Assembly (NCBI GenBank): GCA_029555385.1
Contig: JAKPSH010000021.1
Coordinates: forward strand, 1-47,672
Length of the DNA: 47,672 nt
DNA from: Pseudomonadota bacterium
Lineage (GTDB): Bacteria; Bdellovibrionota_C; UBA2361; SZUA-149
Reading direction: 5' to 3'
Shown here: piece after piece, positions 25,988 to 32,788 of the stretch
Layout of the letters: the number at the start of each line of letters is the position of its first letter
Position numbering within the stretch: the stretch's first letter is position 1
Translations under genes and position numbers: made by a program
Notes under the pieces: model-generated
Databases searched by the model: none
What the model saw: only the letters and a program-made list of their open reading frames with translations
Told to the model about the DNA's origin: nothing

Positions 25988-28249
25988 ATGAATGAAAACA
26001 CAGCAAACGAACCGTCGCCTCCGCTGAATTATCTGACAGCCGAACGCGGAATATGGTCTTGGTGGATGTCGACTGACCACAAGCGGATTGGCCTGATGTA
26101 CCTCGGGTCAATGATTTTTTTCTTTTTCCTCGGTGGTTTTATTGCGCTGGCCATACGCTCGCAGCTTTTCCGCGCTGGCAGCACTCTACTTGCTCCGCAG
26201 AGCTACAATGTCGCTTTTACCATCCACGGCGTGATCATGATTTTCCTTTTTATTGTCCCCGGCGTACCGGCGACGCTTGGCAACTTTTTACTCCCTTTGA
26301 TGATTGGCGCCAAGGATGTCGCCTTTCCGCGGATGAACCGTCTCAGCTATTGGATCTACGCTCTTGGCGCGCTGTTTGCCTTCGGTGCCCTATTTATGGG
26401 CGTCGACACGGGCTGGACCTTTTATGCGCCTTACAGCATTCAGAACCGCTGGGGCGTGGTGACAATGACGCTTGCGGCTTTCGTGCTGGGTTTTTCCTCG
26501 ATCCTAACGGGACTAAACTTCTTGGTCACGATACATAAACTGCGCTGTCCGGGAATGAGCTGGAACAGGCTTCCTCTGTTTGTTTGGACGCTTTACGCCA
26601 CGGCGATCCTGCAGGTGGTAGCCACGCCGGTAATCGGCATTACGCTTCTTTTACTGATCCTGGAGAATCTTTTCGGCGTCGGCGTATTTAATCCGGCAAT
26701 GGGCGGCGACCCGGTGCTGTTTCAGCATTTTTTCTGGTTCTATTCCCATCCCGTTGTTTACATCATGATCCTGCCTTCCATGGGCATTATCAGCGAAATA
26801 GTTCCCGTTTTCTCGCGAAAACCAATTTTCGGCTACAAAGCGCTTGTTGCCGCAAGCATTGGCATTGCGGTAATCAGCGTGCTGGTTTGGGGTCATCATA
26901 TGTTTGTCGCCGGTATGTCTGACGCCGCGCGCATCGCCTTCTCGCTGCTGACGTTCTTAGTCGCGGTTCCCACTGCCGTAAAAGTCTTTAATTGGCTGAG
27001 TACAATGTACAAAGGCTCCATCTCCTTTGAATCACCGATGCTTTACGCTATGGCGTTTATCTTTCTCTTCATGATCGCCGGAACAAGCGGCATTCATCTG
27101 GCGACACTTGCGACCGATGCCCATTATCACGACACTTACTTCGTTGTCGCGCACTTTCATTACACGATTCAGGGCGGGGCAGTAATTGGGCTCTATGCCG
27201 GGCTGCACTTCTGGTTTCCGCTAATCTTTGGACGGGTCTACAATGAAAAACTGGCGCGTCTTGCGTTTTGGATGGTCTTCATCGGTTTCAATGGCACCTT
27301 CCTGCCGCAGTTCGCGCTCGGTATGGAAGGCATGCCGCGCCGTTATTTTACTTACCCGGCTGAGTTTGAGCCCCTGCATCAAGTCTCGACAGTTTTCGCG
27401 TTTTTAAACGGCACAGGTTACTCGCTGGTTTTGCTTAATCTGCTGTATGCCGCGTTTCGCGGCAAACGCTCCCCAGCCAACCCCTGGGGCTCTCTCGGAC
27501 TTGAATGGTCAACTTCTTTGCCGCCGCCGCACGACAACTTTGAACGGATTCCGGTGGTCGAAGACTGGAGCTATGGTTATGCTCAGCCGCAGACAGCAGT
27601 CCGGCTCAAGCAAATGGAAGAAGCCTCCCGTGCGGCGCAGCTTCATCAAGGCCCGCAAACACCCCACGAGGGGCCGCCCCGGCATATGCAGCCGGAGCAA
27701 GCCTATGACGCAGCTAAGCTGGGGATGTGGATTTTTCTTGGCACGGAGATACTGCTCTTCGGCGGTCTTTTCTGTGCCTATATCATTTACCGGCTGGCAA
27801 ACCTCGAGCTTTTTGCCACGGCTTCGCGGCATCTGAGCTGGCCCCTGGGAACGCTTAATACGGTGATTCTGCTGACTAGTTCATATTTCATGGCGCGTGC
27901 TGTATCCCGCGCGCGAAGCGGCGATAACGACGGGATTATCCGCTGTCTTGACCTCACGCTGCTCTGCGCACTGGCCTTTCTCGTGATTAAGGGATTTGAG
28001 TACGCAGCTAAGTTCGAACATCATCTATTTCCCCCGCCGAACATTTACTTCGGCCTGTATTTTGCGACAACCGGGCTGCACGCGCTGCATGTGCTTTGTG
28101 GAATGGGCGTGATCGTCTGGCTGCGCGGACTTGCCGAGAACGAGCGATTCAGTAAGACTTACTTTACCCCGGTGGAGATGGGCGGTTTGTACTGGCACTT
28201 GGTCGATGTGATCTGGATTTATCTCTTTCCGCTCTTATATCTGATTTAA
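25988..28249 (+). CDS. Fused cytochrome c oxidase subunits I and III (CoxA-CoxC), A2 type
   Basis: A 753-residue protein. Residues 1 to about 545 are subunit I: heme a ligands H80 and H391, heme a3 ligand H389, CuB ligands H254, H303 and H304, and the cross-linked Y258. The K-channel Lys is K332. Helix VI reads Y-S-H-P (252-255) in place of the Glu of A1 enzymes, which is the signature of A2-type oxidases. A hydrophilic linker (about 510-570) leads to subunit III from residue 573 (AAKLGMWIFLGTEILLFGG, ending GGLYWHLVDVIWIYLFPLLY) with its helices. It is a heme-copper proton pump reducing O2. The I/III fusion is known in some caa3 oxidases, for example in Thermus. Confidence 0.97.
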   Translation: MNENTANEPSPPLNYLTAERGIWSWWMSTDHKRIGLMYLGSMIFFFFLGGFIALAIRSQLFRAGSTLLAPQSYNVAFTIHGVIMIFLFIVPGVPATLGNFLLPLMIGAKDVAFPRMNRLSYWIYALGALFAFGALFMGVDTGWTFYAPYSIQNRWGVVTMTLAAFVLGFSSILTGLNFLVTIHKLRCPGMSWNRLPLFVWTLYATAILQVVATPVIGITLLLLILENLFGVGVFNPAMGGDPVLFQHFFWFYSHPVVYIMILPSMGIISEIVPVFSRKPIFGYKALVAASIGIAVISVLVWGHHMFVAGMSDAARIAFSLLTFLVAVPTAVKVFNWLSTMYKGSISFESPMLYAMAFIFLFMIAGTSGIHLATLATDAHYHDTYFVVAHFHYTIQGGAVIGLYAGLHFWFPLIFGRVYNEKLARLAFWMVFIGFNGTFLPQFALGMEGMPRRYFTYPAEFEPLHQVSTVFAFLNGTGYSLVLLNLLYAAFRGKRSPANPWGSLGLEWSTSLPPPHDNFERIPVVEDWSYGYAQPQTAVRLKQMEEASRAAQLHQGPQTPHEGPPRHMQPEQAYDAAKLGMWIFLGTEILLFGGLFCAYIIYRLANLELFATASRHLSWPLGTLNTVILLTSSYFMARAVSRARSGDNDGIIRCLDLTLLCALAFLVIKGFEYAAKFEHHLFPPPNIYFGLYFATTGLHALHVLCGMGVIVWLRGLAENERFSKTYFTPVEMGGLYWHLVDVIWIYLFPLLYLI

Positions 28250-28263
28250 TAGGGCAGCTTGCC

Positions 28264-28626
28264 ATGGAAGACAACGCTTCAACGATTCGCGTTTACCGCT
28301 CGACACTGCTCGCTCTTCTTGCGCTGACCGTTCTCACTGTGTATACGGGGAAGTTTGCGCCTCCGGGTCTCGGCAGTATCGCCGGTGTGATAATCATTGC
28401 CTCCTTGAAAGCAGGTCTTGTCGCCGCGTTTTTTATGCACCTTCGTTTTGAGTCGCGGCTGATTATCGCGGTCTGTCTTTACCCGCTGGTAGTTCTATCG
28501 CTTCTGATCGGCGGAACGTATCTCGATGTTGCCACCCGCACGAAGGAGGCATCGCCCGCCGCCGCAGGTGAGGAGCAAATACCGCAGCAGCGGTCCGGTG
28601 CGGCATCACCCGGGCCATCTCACTAA
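28264..28626 (+). CDS. Cytochrome c oxidase subunit IV-like small membrane protein
   Basis: A 120-residue protein of the prokaryotic oxidase subunit IV family. Three membrane helices are visible: STLLALLALTVLTVYTGKF, SIAGVIIIASLKAGLVAAFF and LIIAVCLYPLVVLSLLIGG. The diagnostic block is SLKAGLVAAFFMHLRFE. The C-terminal 30 residues are Pro/Ala/Gln-rich and disordered. AGGG precedes the ATG. It lies 14 bases after the fused coxA-coxC gene and stabilises that complex. Confidence 0.9.
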   Translation: MEDNASTIRVYRSTLLALLALTVLTVYTGKFAPPGLGSIAGVIIIASLKAGLVAAFFMHLRFESRLIIAVCLYPLVVLSLLIGGTYLDVATRTKEASPAAAGEEQIPQQRSGAASPGPSH

Positions 28627-28641
28627 CCTTGGGGAAATTTG

Positions 28642-29223
28642 ATGAAACTTTGTTCCGCGGCCCGCACACTTCTCGTCTTTCCTGCGCTCTGTCTGCTGCT
28701 GAACTGCCGCCGCGTCGAGTTGCCCGTTCTTGGCCGCGCGCCGGAGTTTTCTTTGATCGCGCAAGACGGCAGCACCTTCAACGCAGTGAATCTGCGCGGC
28801 ACACCCTGGCTTGCCTATTTCTTTTTTACTTCCTGTACCGGCCCCTGCCCGGCGATCAACGCTAATGTAGCCTCGCTTCTTACCAACCAAGCGCTGGCTC
28901 CGTTTCATGCCGTGGCCATTTCCATCGACCCCGTCCATGACTCACCGGAAGTGCTGCGCAAATACGCCTCAAAATATGAGGCTGACGCGAAACGATGGCA
29001 CTTCCTCACTGGCGCTTTCGACGACATTCGCCGCATTGCACAGGACGGTTTTCATTTGGGCGTCAGCAGCAGCTTGCTTCACAGCACTAAGATTTTGCTT
29101 ATTGACGCCGAGTTCAACATCCGCGCCATGTGCACCGGAACTGAAGAAGATTGCGTCAGGGAACTTTCCGCGGCGCTGAAAAGCGAGTCGCTTATTGCTC
29201 CAGCAAAAAAGAACACCAAATAG
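28642..29223 (+). CDS. Second SCO1/SenC copper chaperone, probable lipoprotein
   Basis: A 193-residue thioredoxin-fold protein. The copper site is C65-x3-C69 (FTSCTGPCP) with a later His in SSLLHSTKILLID. The N-terminus is a signal sequence ending in L-L-N-C22, a lipobox-like site, so the protein is probably lipid-anchored. The ATG at 28642 follows GGGGAAA; a TTG three bases earlier is not needed. It closes the oxidase operon and provides a second SCO besides the fused one, so the two may serve different copper sites or act in thiol reduction and copper delivery. Its last 145 bases overlap the convergent ctaB gene. Confidence 0.92.
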   Translation: MKLCSAARTLLVFPALCLLLNCRRVELPVLGRAPEFSLIAQDGSTFNAVNLRGTPWLAYFFFTSCTGPCPAINANVASLLTNQALAPFHAVAISIDPVHDSPEVLRKYASKYEADAKRWHFLTGAFDDIRRIAQDGFHLGVSSSLLHSTKILLIDAEFNIRAMCTGTEEDCVRELSAALKSESLIAPAKKNTK

Positions 29224-30104
29224 TAAAGCGATAAGCGAAACACTATTTGCGCTGTTTCTTGTTTCGCCCGGCTTTTCTTCAGCATCCAAGTTTGCCGAAG
29301 AAACACCAAGTTAAGTAGAATGAGAAACAGCACCAGTGCGCCCCCATCAGGCCGCGAGATGCCGTATAAAGTACTCGAGGCCGCAAGCAGCAGCGCATAA
29401 AACATGATCCAGCCGCATGTGCGTGCTTCTCCGTGAGTCACGGGAAGCATCGGCACCCCGGCATGTGCATATTCCGCCTGGCGCACAAGAGCAAGCGCCC
29501 AAGAATGCGGCGGGGTCCAAAAGAACATGGTCAGCGCGAAGAAAATAGCGCTGACTTCAAGCTGTCCCGCTGCACCGGCCCAGCCGATCAGCGGCGGCAT
29601 GGCGCTGGCTAATCCTCCCCAGACCACGCTGTGCGGCGTGCGGCGTTTGAGGCAGAGCGTGTAGAGAAACACGTAAACGAACAACCCGCAAATGCCAATT
29701 GCAGCAGCAAGCGGGGAAATGCCGCAGGCAATCACAAGCAGCCCCGCGCTACCGGTCGAAACCGAAAAAAGCACGGCAGCGCGAACAGACAGCTTGCCGC
29801 TGGCCAGGGGCCGGTGTTTTGTCCGTTCCATCAATGCGTCGATATCCCGGTCAACGATGCAGTTTGCGGCATTCGCCGATCCGGCAAGAAGAGCTCCGCC
29901 GAGAAGCAGCCACAAGACAAGCGAGCTGTTCAGCGCTTCTCCTGCCGCAACGACTGCCGTGCTCACTGCTGAAAGCAAAAGAAAAAAGACCAGGCCAGGC
30001 TTGGCCAGGCTCAGCAATGGGCCGGAAAAACGCACTACCTGTTCGATAACCGGGCGCTTCGCTGCAGCCGGCAGAACTGCTTGCGCGCCGCTTGGTGAGT
30101 CCAT
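29079..30104 (-). CDS. ctaB: Protoheme IX farnesyltransferase (heme O synthase)
   Basis: A 341-residue UbiA-family membrane enzyme that adds a farnesyl group to heme B. The Asp-rich catalytic block is NCIVDRDIDALMERTKHRPL, and the second conserved region is PHSWALALVRQAEYAHAGVPMLPV. About nine membrane helices are visible. The last helix ends near FFFAGAISDSLF, after which about 30 extra polar residues follow. Those lie antisense to the end of the second SCO gene; the overlap of 145 bases is unusual. Its ATG overlaps the ctaA stop (TAATG). It works with CtaA to make heme A for the oxidase next door. Confidence 0.96.
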   Translation of the reverse strand: MDSPSGAQAVLPAAAKRPVIEQVVRFSGPLLSLAKPGLVFFLLLSAVSTAVVAAGEALNSSLVLWLLLGGALLAGSANAANCIVDRDIDALMERTKHRPLASGKLSVRAAVLFSVSTGSAGLLVIACGISPLAAAIGICGLFVYVFLYTLCLKRRTPHSVVWGGLASAMPPLIGWAGAAGQLEVSAIFFALTMFFWTPPHSWALALVRQAEYAHAGVPMLPVTHGEARTCGWIMFYALLLAASSTLYGISRPDGGALVLFLILLNLVFLRQTWMLKKSRAKQETAQIVFRLSLYYLVFFFAGAISDSLFSAAESSLTQSSSVPVHMARMLNSASISKILVL

Positions 30105-31075
30105 TATGCAGCCTCTTGGGGCGGCATTAAATCTGTTGCAAAAGTATGCTCCAATCCCGCGGCGGCACCCGGGACAGCCAGGGCGCGAACTATGCCGTTC
30201 TGGCAGTTAGCGAGGAAAAGCGCCTTTAGCAGAATAATTTGGGCAAGGAGCAAGTGCGTAACCGCCAGGTGCACTGGAACACTCATCAAAACTGTACCTG
30301 CTCCCGCGGCGATTTGCAGCACAATGAGCCAAAACATCCCGTGCGCTGTCCGCTTGAGGCCGTAAGCGGAAGCGTTATCCTTCGGGGCCAAGAGGCACGC
30401 CCAAGCAGCAAGCAGAAGAACAACCAAGCCAAGCCCGCGATGGGTCATTTGCACCACGGCTGACGGCCCATATCCCAGCGGCAGCAGTGCCCCGTAGCAA
30501 AGAGGGAAATCCGGACAGGCAAGCGAGGCACCACTTGCTGCAACAAATCCGCCCAGTGCAATTTGGAGAAAGCAGGCAGCGGCAAGACAATATGTCACCC
30601 GGTAAAACAGGGCCGGAACGGCCGGCAGCTCGGCTTTTCGCAGAAAAACAGTGTTGGCGATCGCGCTCAACGCGATGATTTGGAAGTACACTGTGCCAAG
30701 CACCAAGTGCGACACAACGATAAACGGATTCAGCTTGAAGATGACGGTCAGGCCGCCCATTACCGCCTGCACCACCACAAGTACAGCAAGAAAAACCATC
30801 GTTTTCCAAAAATACGGATTCCTTTCACGTCCCACATGCGCAATCCAAAGCAGCACTGCCGTAAGACAAAGCACGAATCCAGCAAGCACTCGGTGCAAAA
30901 ACTCCTGCAAAACGCCTTCGCTGAAGGGAGGAATTACCCGCGAATGGCAAAGCGGCCAGTCCGGGCAGGCTAGCCCGGCATTGGTCGCCCTCACGTAACC
31001 ACCAAGACCAACCAGGGCGAGCGAGACGGCAGCCGTCAAGCTGCACACGAAGAACAATCTATTGCTTCTATTCAT
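30104..31075 (-). CDS. ctaA: Heme A synthase (CtaA/COX15)
   Basis: A 323-residue membrane protein with eight hydrophobic helices in two similar halves. The heme-binding His residues occur in EFLHRVLAGF, VVSHLVLG, MTHRGLGL and VTHLLLAQ. Each half carries a Cys pair after the first helix (GLACPDWPLC and LACPDFPLC), typical of the two-cysteine-pair class. It oxidises heme O to heme A. It starts the minus-strand pair ctaA-ctaB, convergent with the oxidase operon, which gives the locus a full heme A pathway. No Cox11/CtaG copper factor is found nearby. Confidence 0.96.
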   Translation of the reverse strand: MNRSNRLFFVCSLTAAVSLALVGLGGYVRATNAGLACPDWPLCHSRVIPPFSEGVLQEFLHRVLAGFVLCLTAVLLWIAHVGRERNPYFWKTMVFLAVLVVVQAVMGGLTVIFKLNPFIVVSHLVLGTVYFQIIALSAIANTVFLRKAELPAVPALFYRVTYCLAAACFLQIALGGFVAASGASLACPDFPLCYGALLPLGYGPSAVVQMTHRGLGLVVLLLAAWACLLAPKDNASAYGLKRTAHGMFWLIVLQIAAGAGTVLMSVPVHLAVTHLLLAQIILLKALFLANCQNGIVRALAVPGAAAGLEHTFATDLMPPQEAA

Positions 31076-31164
31076 CGGACGGTTCCTTTGCGAGTGCTTA
31101 TTCTTGCATTTACTGCTGCGTCAAAAGCAAGCCGCTCCAGGGATTATTGCGAACCCGGGCAGTG

Positions 31165-31350
31165 CTGTAAATAAGCAGCGCAGGGAAACTCTCCACCGGA
31201 GAGTTTCCCTCCCGCGACGAAGAAATTAGCCAAAACCGACCTTTTCAGCACCCGGCTAACATTACTCCGTTAGGGTTGTGGGTTTGAGCCGATTTTCGCC
31301 GAACGGGAATCGTGAGCAGCGGAGTTTACTACTGTAAATGAGCAGCGCAG
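31165..31350. repeat. Direct repeat of 19 bases flanking the hairpins
   Basis: CTGTAAATAAGCAGCGCAG (31165-31183) recurs as CTGTAAATGAGCAGCGCAG (31332-31350), 18 of 19 bases identical. The two copies bracket the small hairpin and the left arm of the large inverted repeat, and the second copy lies in its loop. Confidence 0.6.
31183..31209. repeat. Perfect 12-bp hairpin with 3-base loop
   Basis: GGGAAACTCTCC (31183-31194) and GGAGAGTTTCCC (31198-31209) pair completely around ACC. The sequence AAACTCTCCACCGG is shared with the right arms of the repeats at 40604-40704 and 45453-45647, so it belongs to the same repeat family. No U-run follows. Confidence 0.75.
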
Positions 31351-31406
31351 CGATATCCCGTTCGGCGAAAATCGGCCAAAGACGCAGGCCTAACGGAGCA
31401 ATGTTA
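31257..31406. repeat. Large imperfect inverted repeat, 150 bases
   Basis: The inner arms, 31288-31308 and 31356-31376, are 21 bases each and perfectly complementary. The outer arms, 31257-31274 and 31389-31406, pair at 17 of 18 bases (TAACATTACTCCGTTAGG on the left). About 13 less matched bases separate the arm pairs and the loop is 47 bases. The stop codon of the minus-strand gene 31404-31868 is inside the right arm, so a transcript of that gene would end in this structure. The 15-base core CATTACTCCGTTAGG recurs at 45732-45746. Confidence 0.8.
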
Positions 31407-31868
31407 ACGGCCTTGGCTGATCTTGCTGTCTACGGGGTCGGCGCGGTGAAGATGACGGAAGAAATAGTCATCGTTTCGCGAGTTCGATGGACGGATTGCC
31501 TCCAGCTCTTTCTGCAGGCTGTCAATGTCGCCAGTATAGCGCGACTTTTCGGGAATGGCTTTTTTCTGTTCTTCCGCCATGCGCCATTCAAATAACGTGT
31601 CATAGCGCTCAACAACCGCCTGCTCGGGACGCTCAAAATTTGACCATGTGGGAGAAGTTGCAGCCTTCTTTTCACCTGCTAGATCGAGCAGTTTCTCGAT
31701 CGATCCGGAAAAAGTGCTCCCTTCATCCTGTATATTGTCTCTGCTGTCCGTTGTTTGCTCGTCATCATCATCCCTGTCGCCAAATGGGTCATCATCTTGG
31801 GCCCAAGCCGGGAGGCAGAATCCAAGAGCCACCAGGCACAGAATAAAGAATCGTATTTTCAGTGACAT
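31404..31868 (-). CDS. Exported acidic hypothetical protein
   Basis: A 154-residue protein with a clear signal peptide (FFILCLVALGFCLPAWAQ) and a mature N-terminus very rich in Asp (DDDPFGDRDDDDEQ), possibly calcium binding or disordered. The rest is charged and helical (SGSIEKLLDLAGEKK, then EEQKKAIPEKSRYTGDIDSL). No known domain is seen. The gene is divergent from the HAD phosphatase gene, and its stop lies in the arm of the 150-base inverted repeat, which may act as its 3' end. Confidence 0.65.
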   Translation of the reverse strand: MSLKIRFFILCLVALGFCLPAWAQDDDPFGDRDDDDEQTTDSRDNIQDEGSTFSGSIEKLLDLAGEKKAATSPTWSNFERPEQAVVERYDTLFEWRMAEEQKKAIPEKSRYTGDIDSLQKELEAIRPSNSRNDDYFFRHLHRADPVDSKISQGR

Positions 31869-31967
31869 AACAGAATATTACCCATGCTTTCTCCGCCTTT
31901 CTCTTTTGTTATGAAAACAAAAAAAGGTTATGTAGCCCAAGTTGCAGAGATTGCGGGATGCGAGTGC

Positions 31968-32627
31968 ATGATACCTTTCAAGCCGGAGTTAGTGATTTTC
32001 GACCTGGATGGAACCTTGGTTCATTTTCCGCATGATTACCTTTTCCGGGAAACAAATCGTATTTTGGAAGAATTGACCTGGCCGCCGGTTGAAGAGGCTG
32101 TTCTGGAAGAAACATTCTCGCTGTTCGATTACTTCAGTTTTATTGAGGAAGATAAGCGTGTTAGGTTCCAGGAACACTTTTGGCAGGCATTCGACCATAA
32201 GAACTATCCAGCGCCAGTTCCCTTTACTGGGTCTGTTAAATGCTTGCAAACATTATCAGATCTAGGAATTTCAATTGCTATCGCCACGGCCCGGGCTTAC
32301 GCCGAAGAGGAGCTGCAAGCTGCACTCGCTGGAACAGGGATTCTTGATTTTATTGATGTCTTAGTTCCGCGCAGGGTTCAGGACCGTGACTGGATGGATA
32401 AGAGCGGACAGATTCAAGAAATCTGTCAACGCCTCGATGTTTCAACGAAAAAATCTGTGATGGTTGGCGACATCCCGCCGGATATTACTAGCGCAAGCGA
32501 AGCGGGGGTGGGTTTTACCGTGGCTGTGCTAAGCGGCGGCATACGCGAGGAAATATTACGCAGAGCTGCTCCAGACCTGGTGGTCGAAAATGTCGATGAG
32601 CTAATCAATTATTTCCTCTCTATTTGA
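31968..32627 (+). CDS. HAD-superfamily hydrolase (phosphatase-like)
   Basis: A 219-residue protein if ATG 31968 is used (GGGA upstream, five residues before the catalytic strand); ATG 31884 or 31911 would add up to 28 residues without clear ribosome sites. Motif I is VIFDLDGTLV with both Asp. Motif II is IAIATARA, with Thr. A Lys in MDKSGQIQEI is a fair motif III. Motif IV is VMVGDIPPDITSASEAGVG. The helical cap lies between motifs I and II, as in phosphoglycolate-phosphatase-like enzymes. The substrate is unknown. It precedes alaS by 161 bases. Confidence 0.85.
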   Translation: MIPFKPELVIFDLDGTLVHFPHDYLFRETNRILEELTWPPVEEAVLEETFSLFDYFSFIEEDKRVRFQEHFWQAFDHKNYPAPVPFTGSVKCLQTLSDLGISIAIATARAYAEEELQAALAGTGILDFIDVLVPRRVQDRDWMDKSGQIQEICQRLDVSTKKSVMVGDIPPDITSASEAGVGFTVAVLSGGIREEILRRAAPDLVVENVDELINYFLSI

Positions 32628-32788
32628 TGCGCTTTTATTGAATTACCATCCACGTTGTGATTATATTCCGCCCATGATTTTGCTGCGCCTGGGTTGAACC
32701 AGCGTTGTCTAGCCGTAGTACTGAGCGCGACAATTCGACATAGTTCGCAACAATATTCAGTGACAACTGTAAAAATCTAAGGAGCTTT

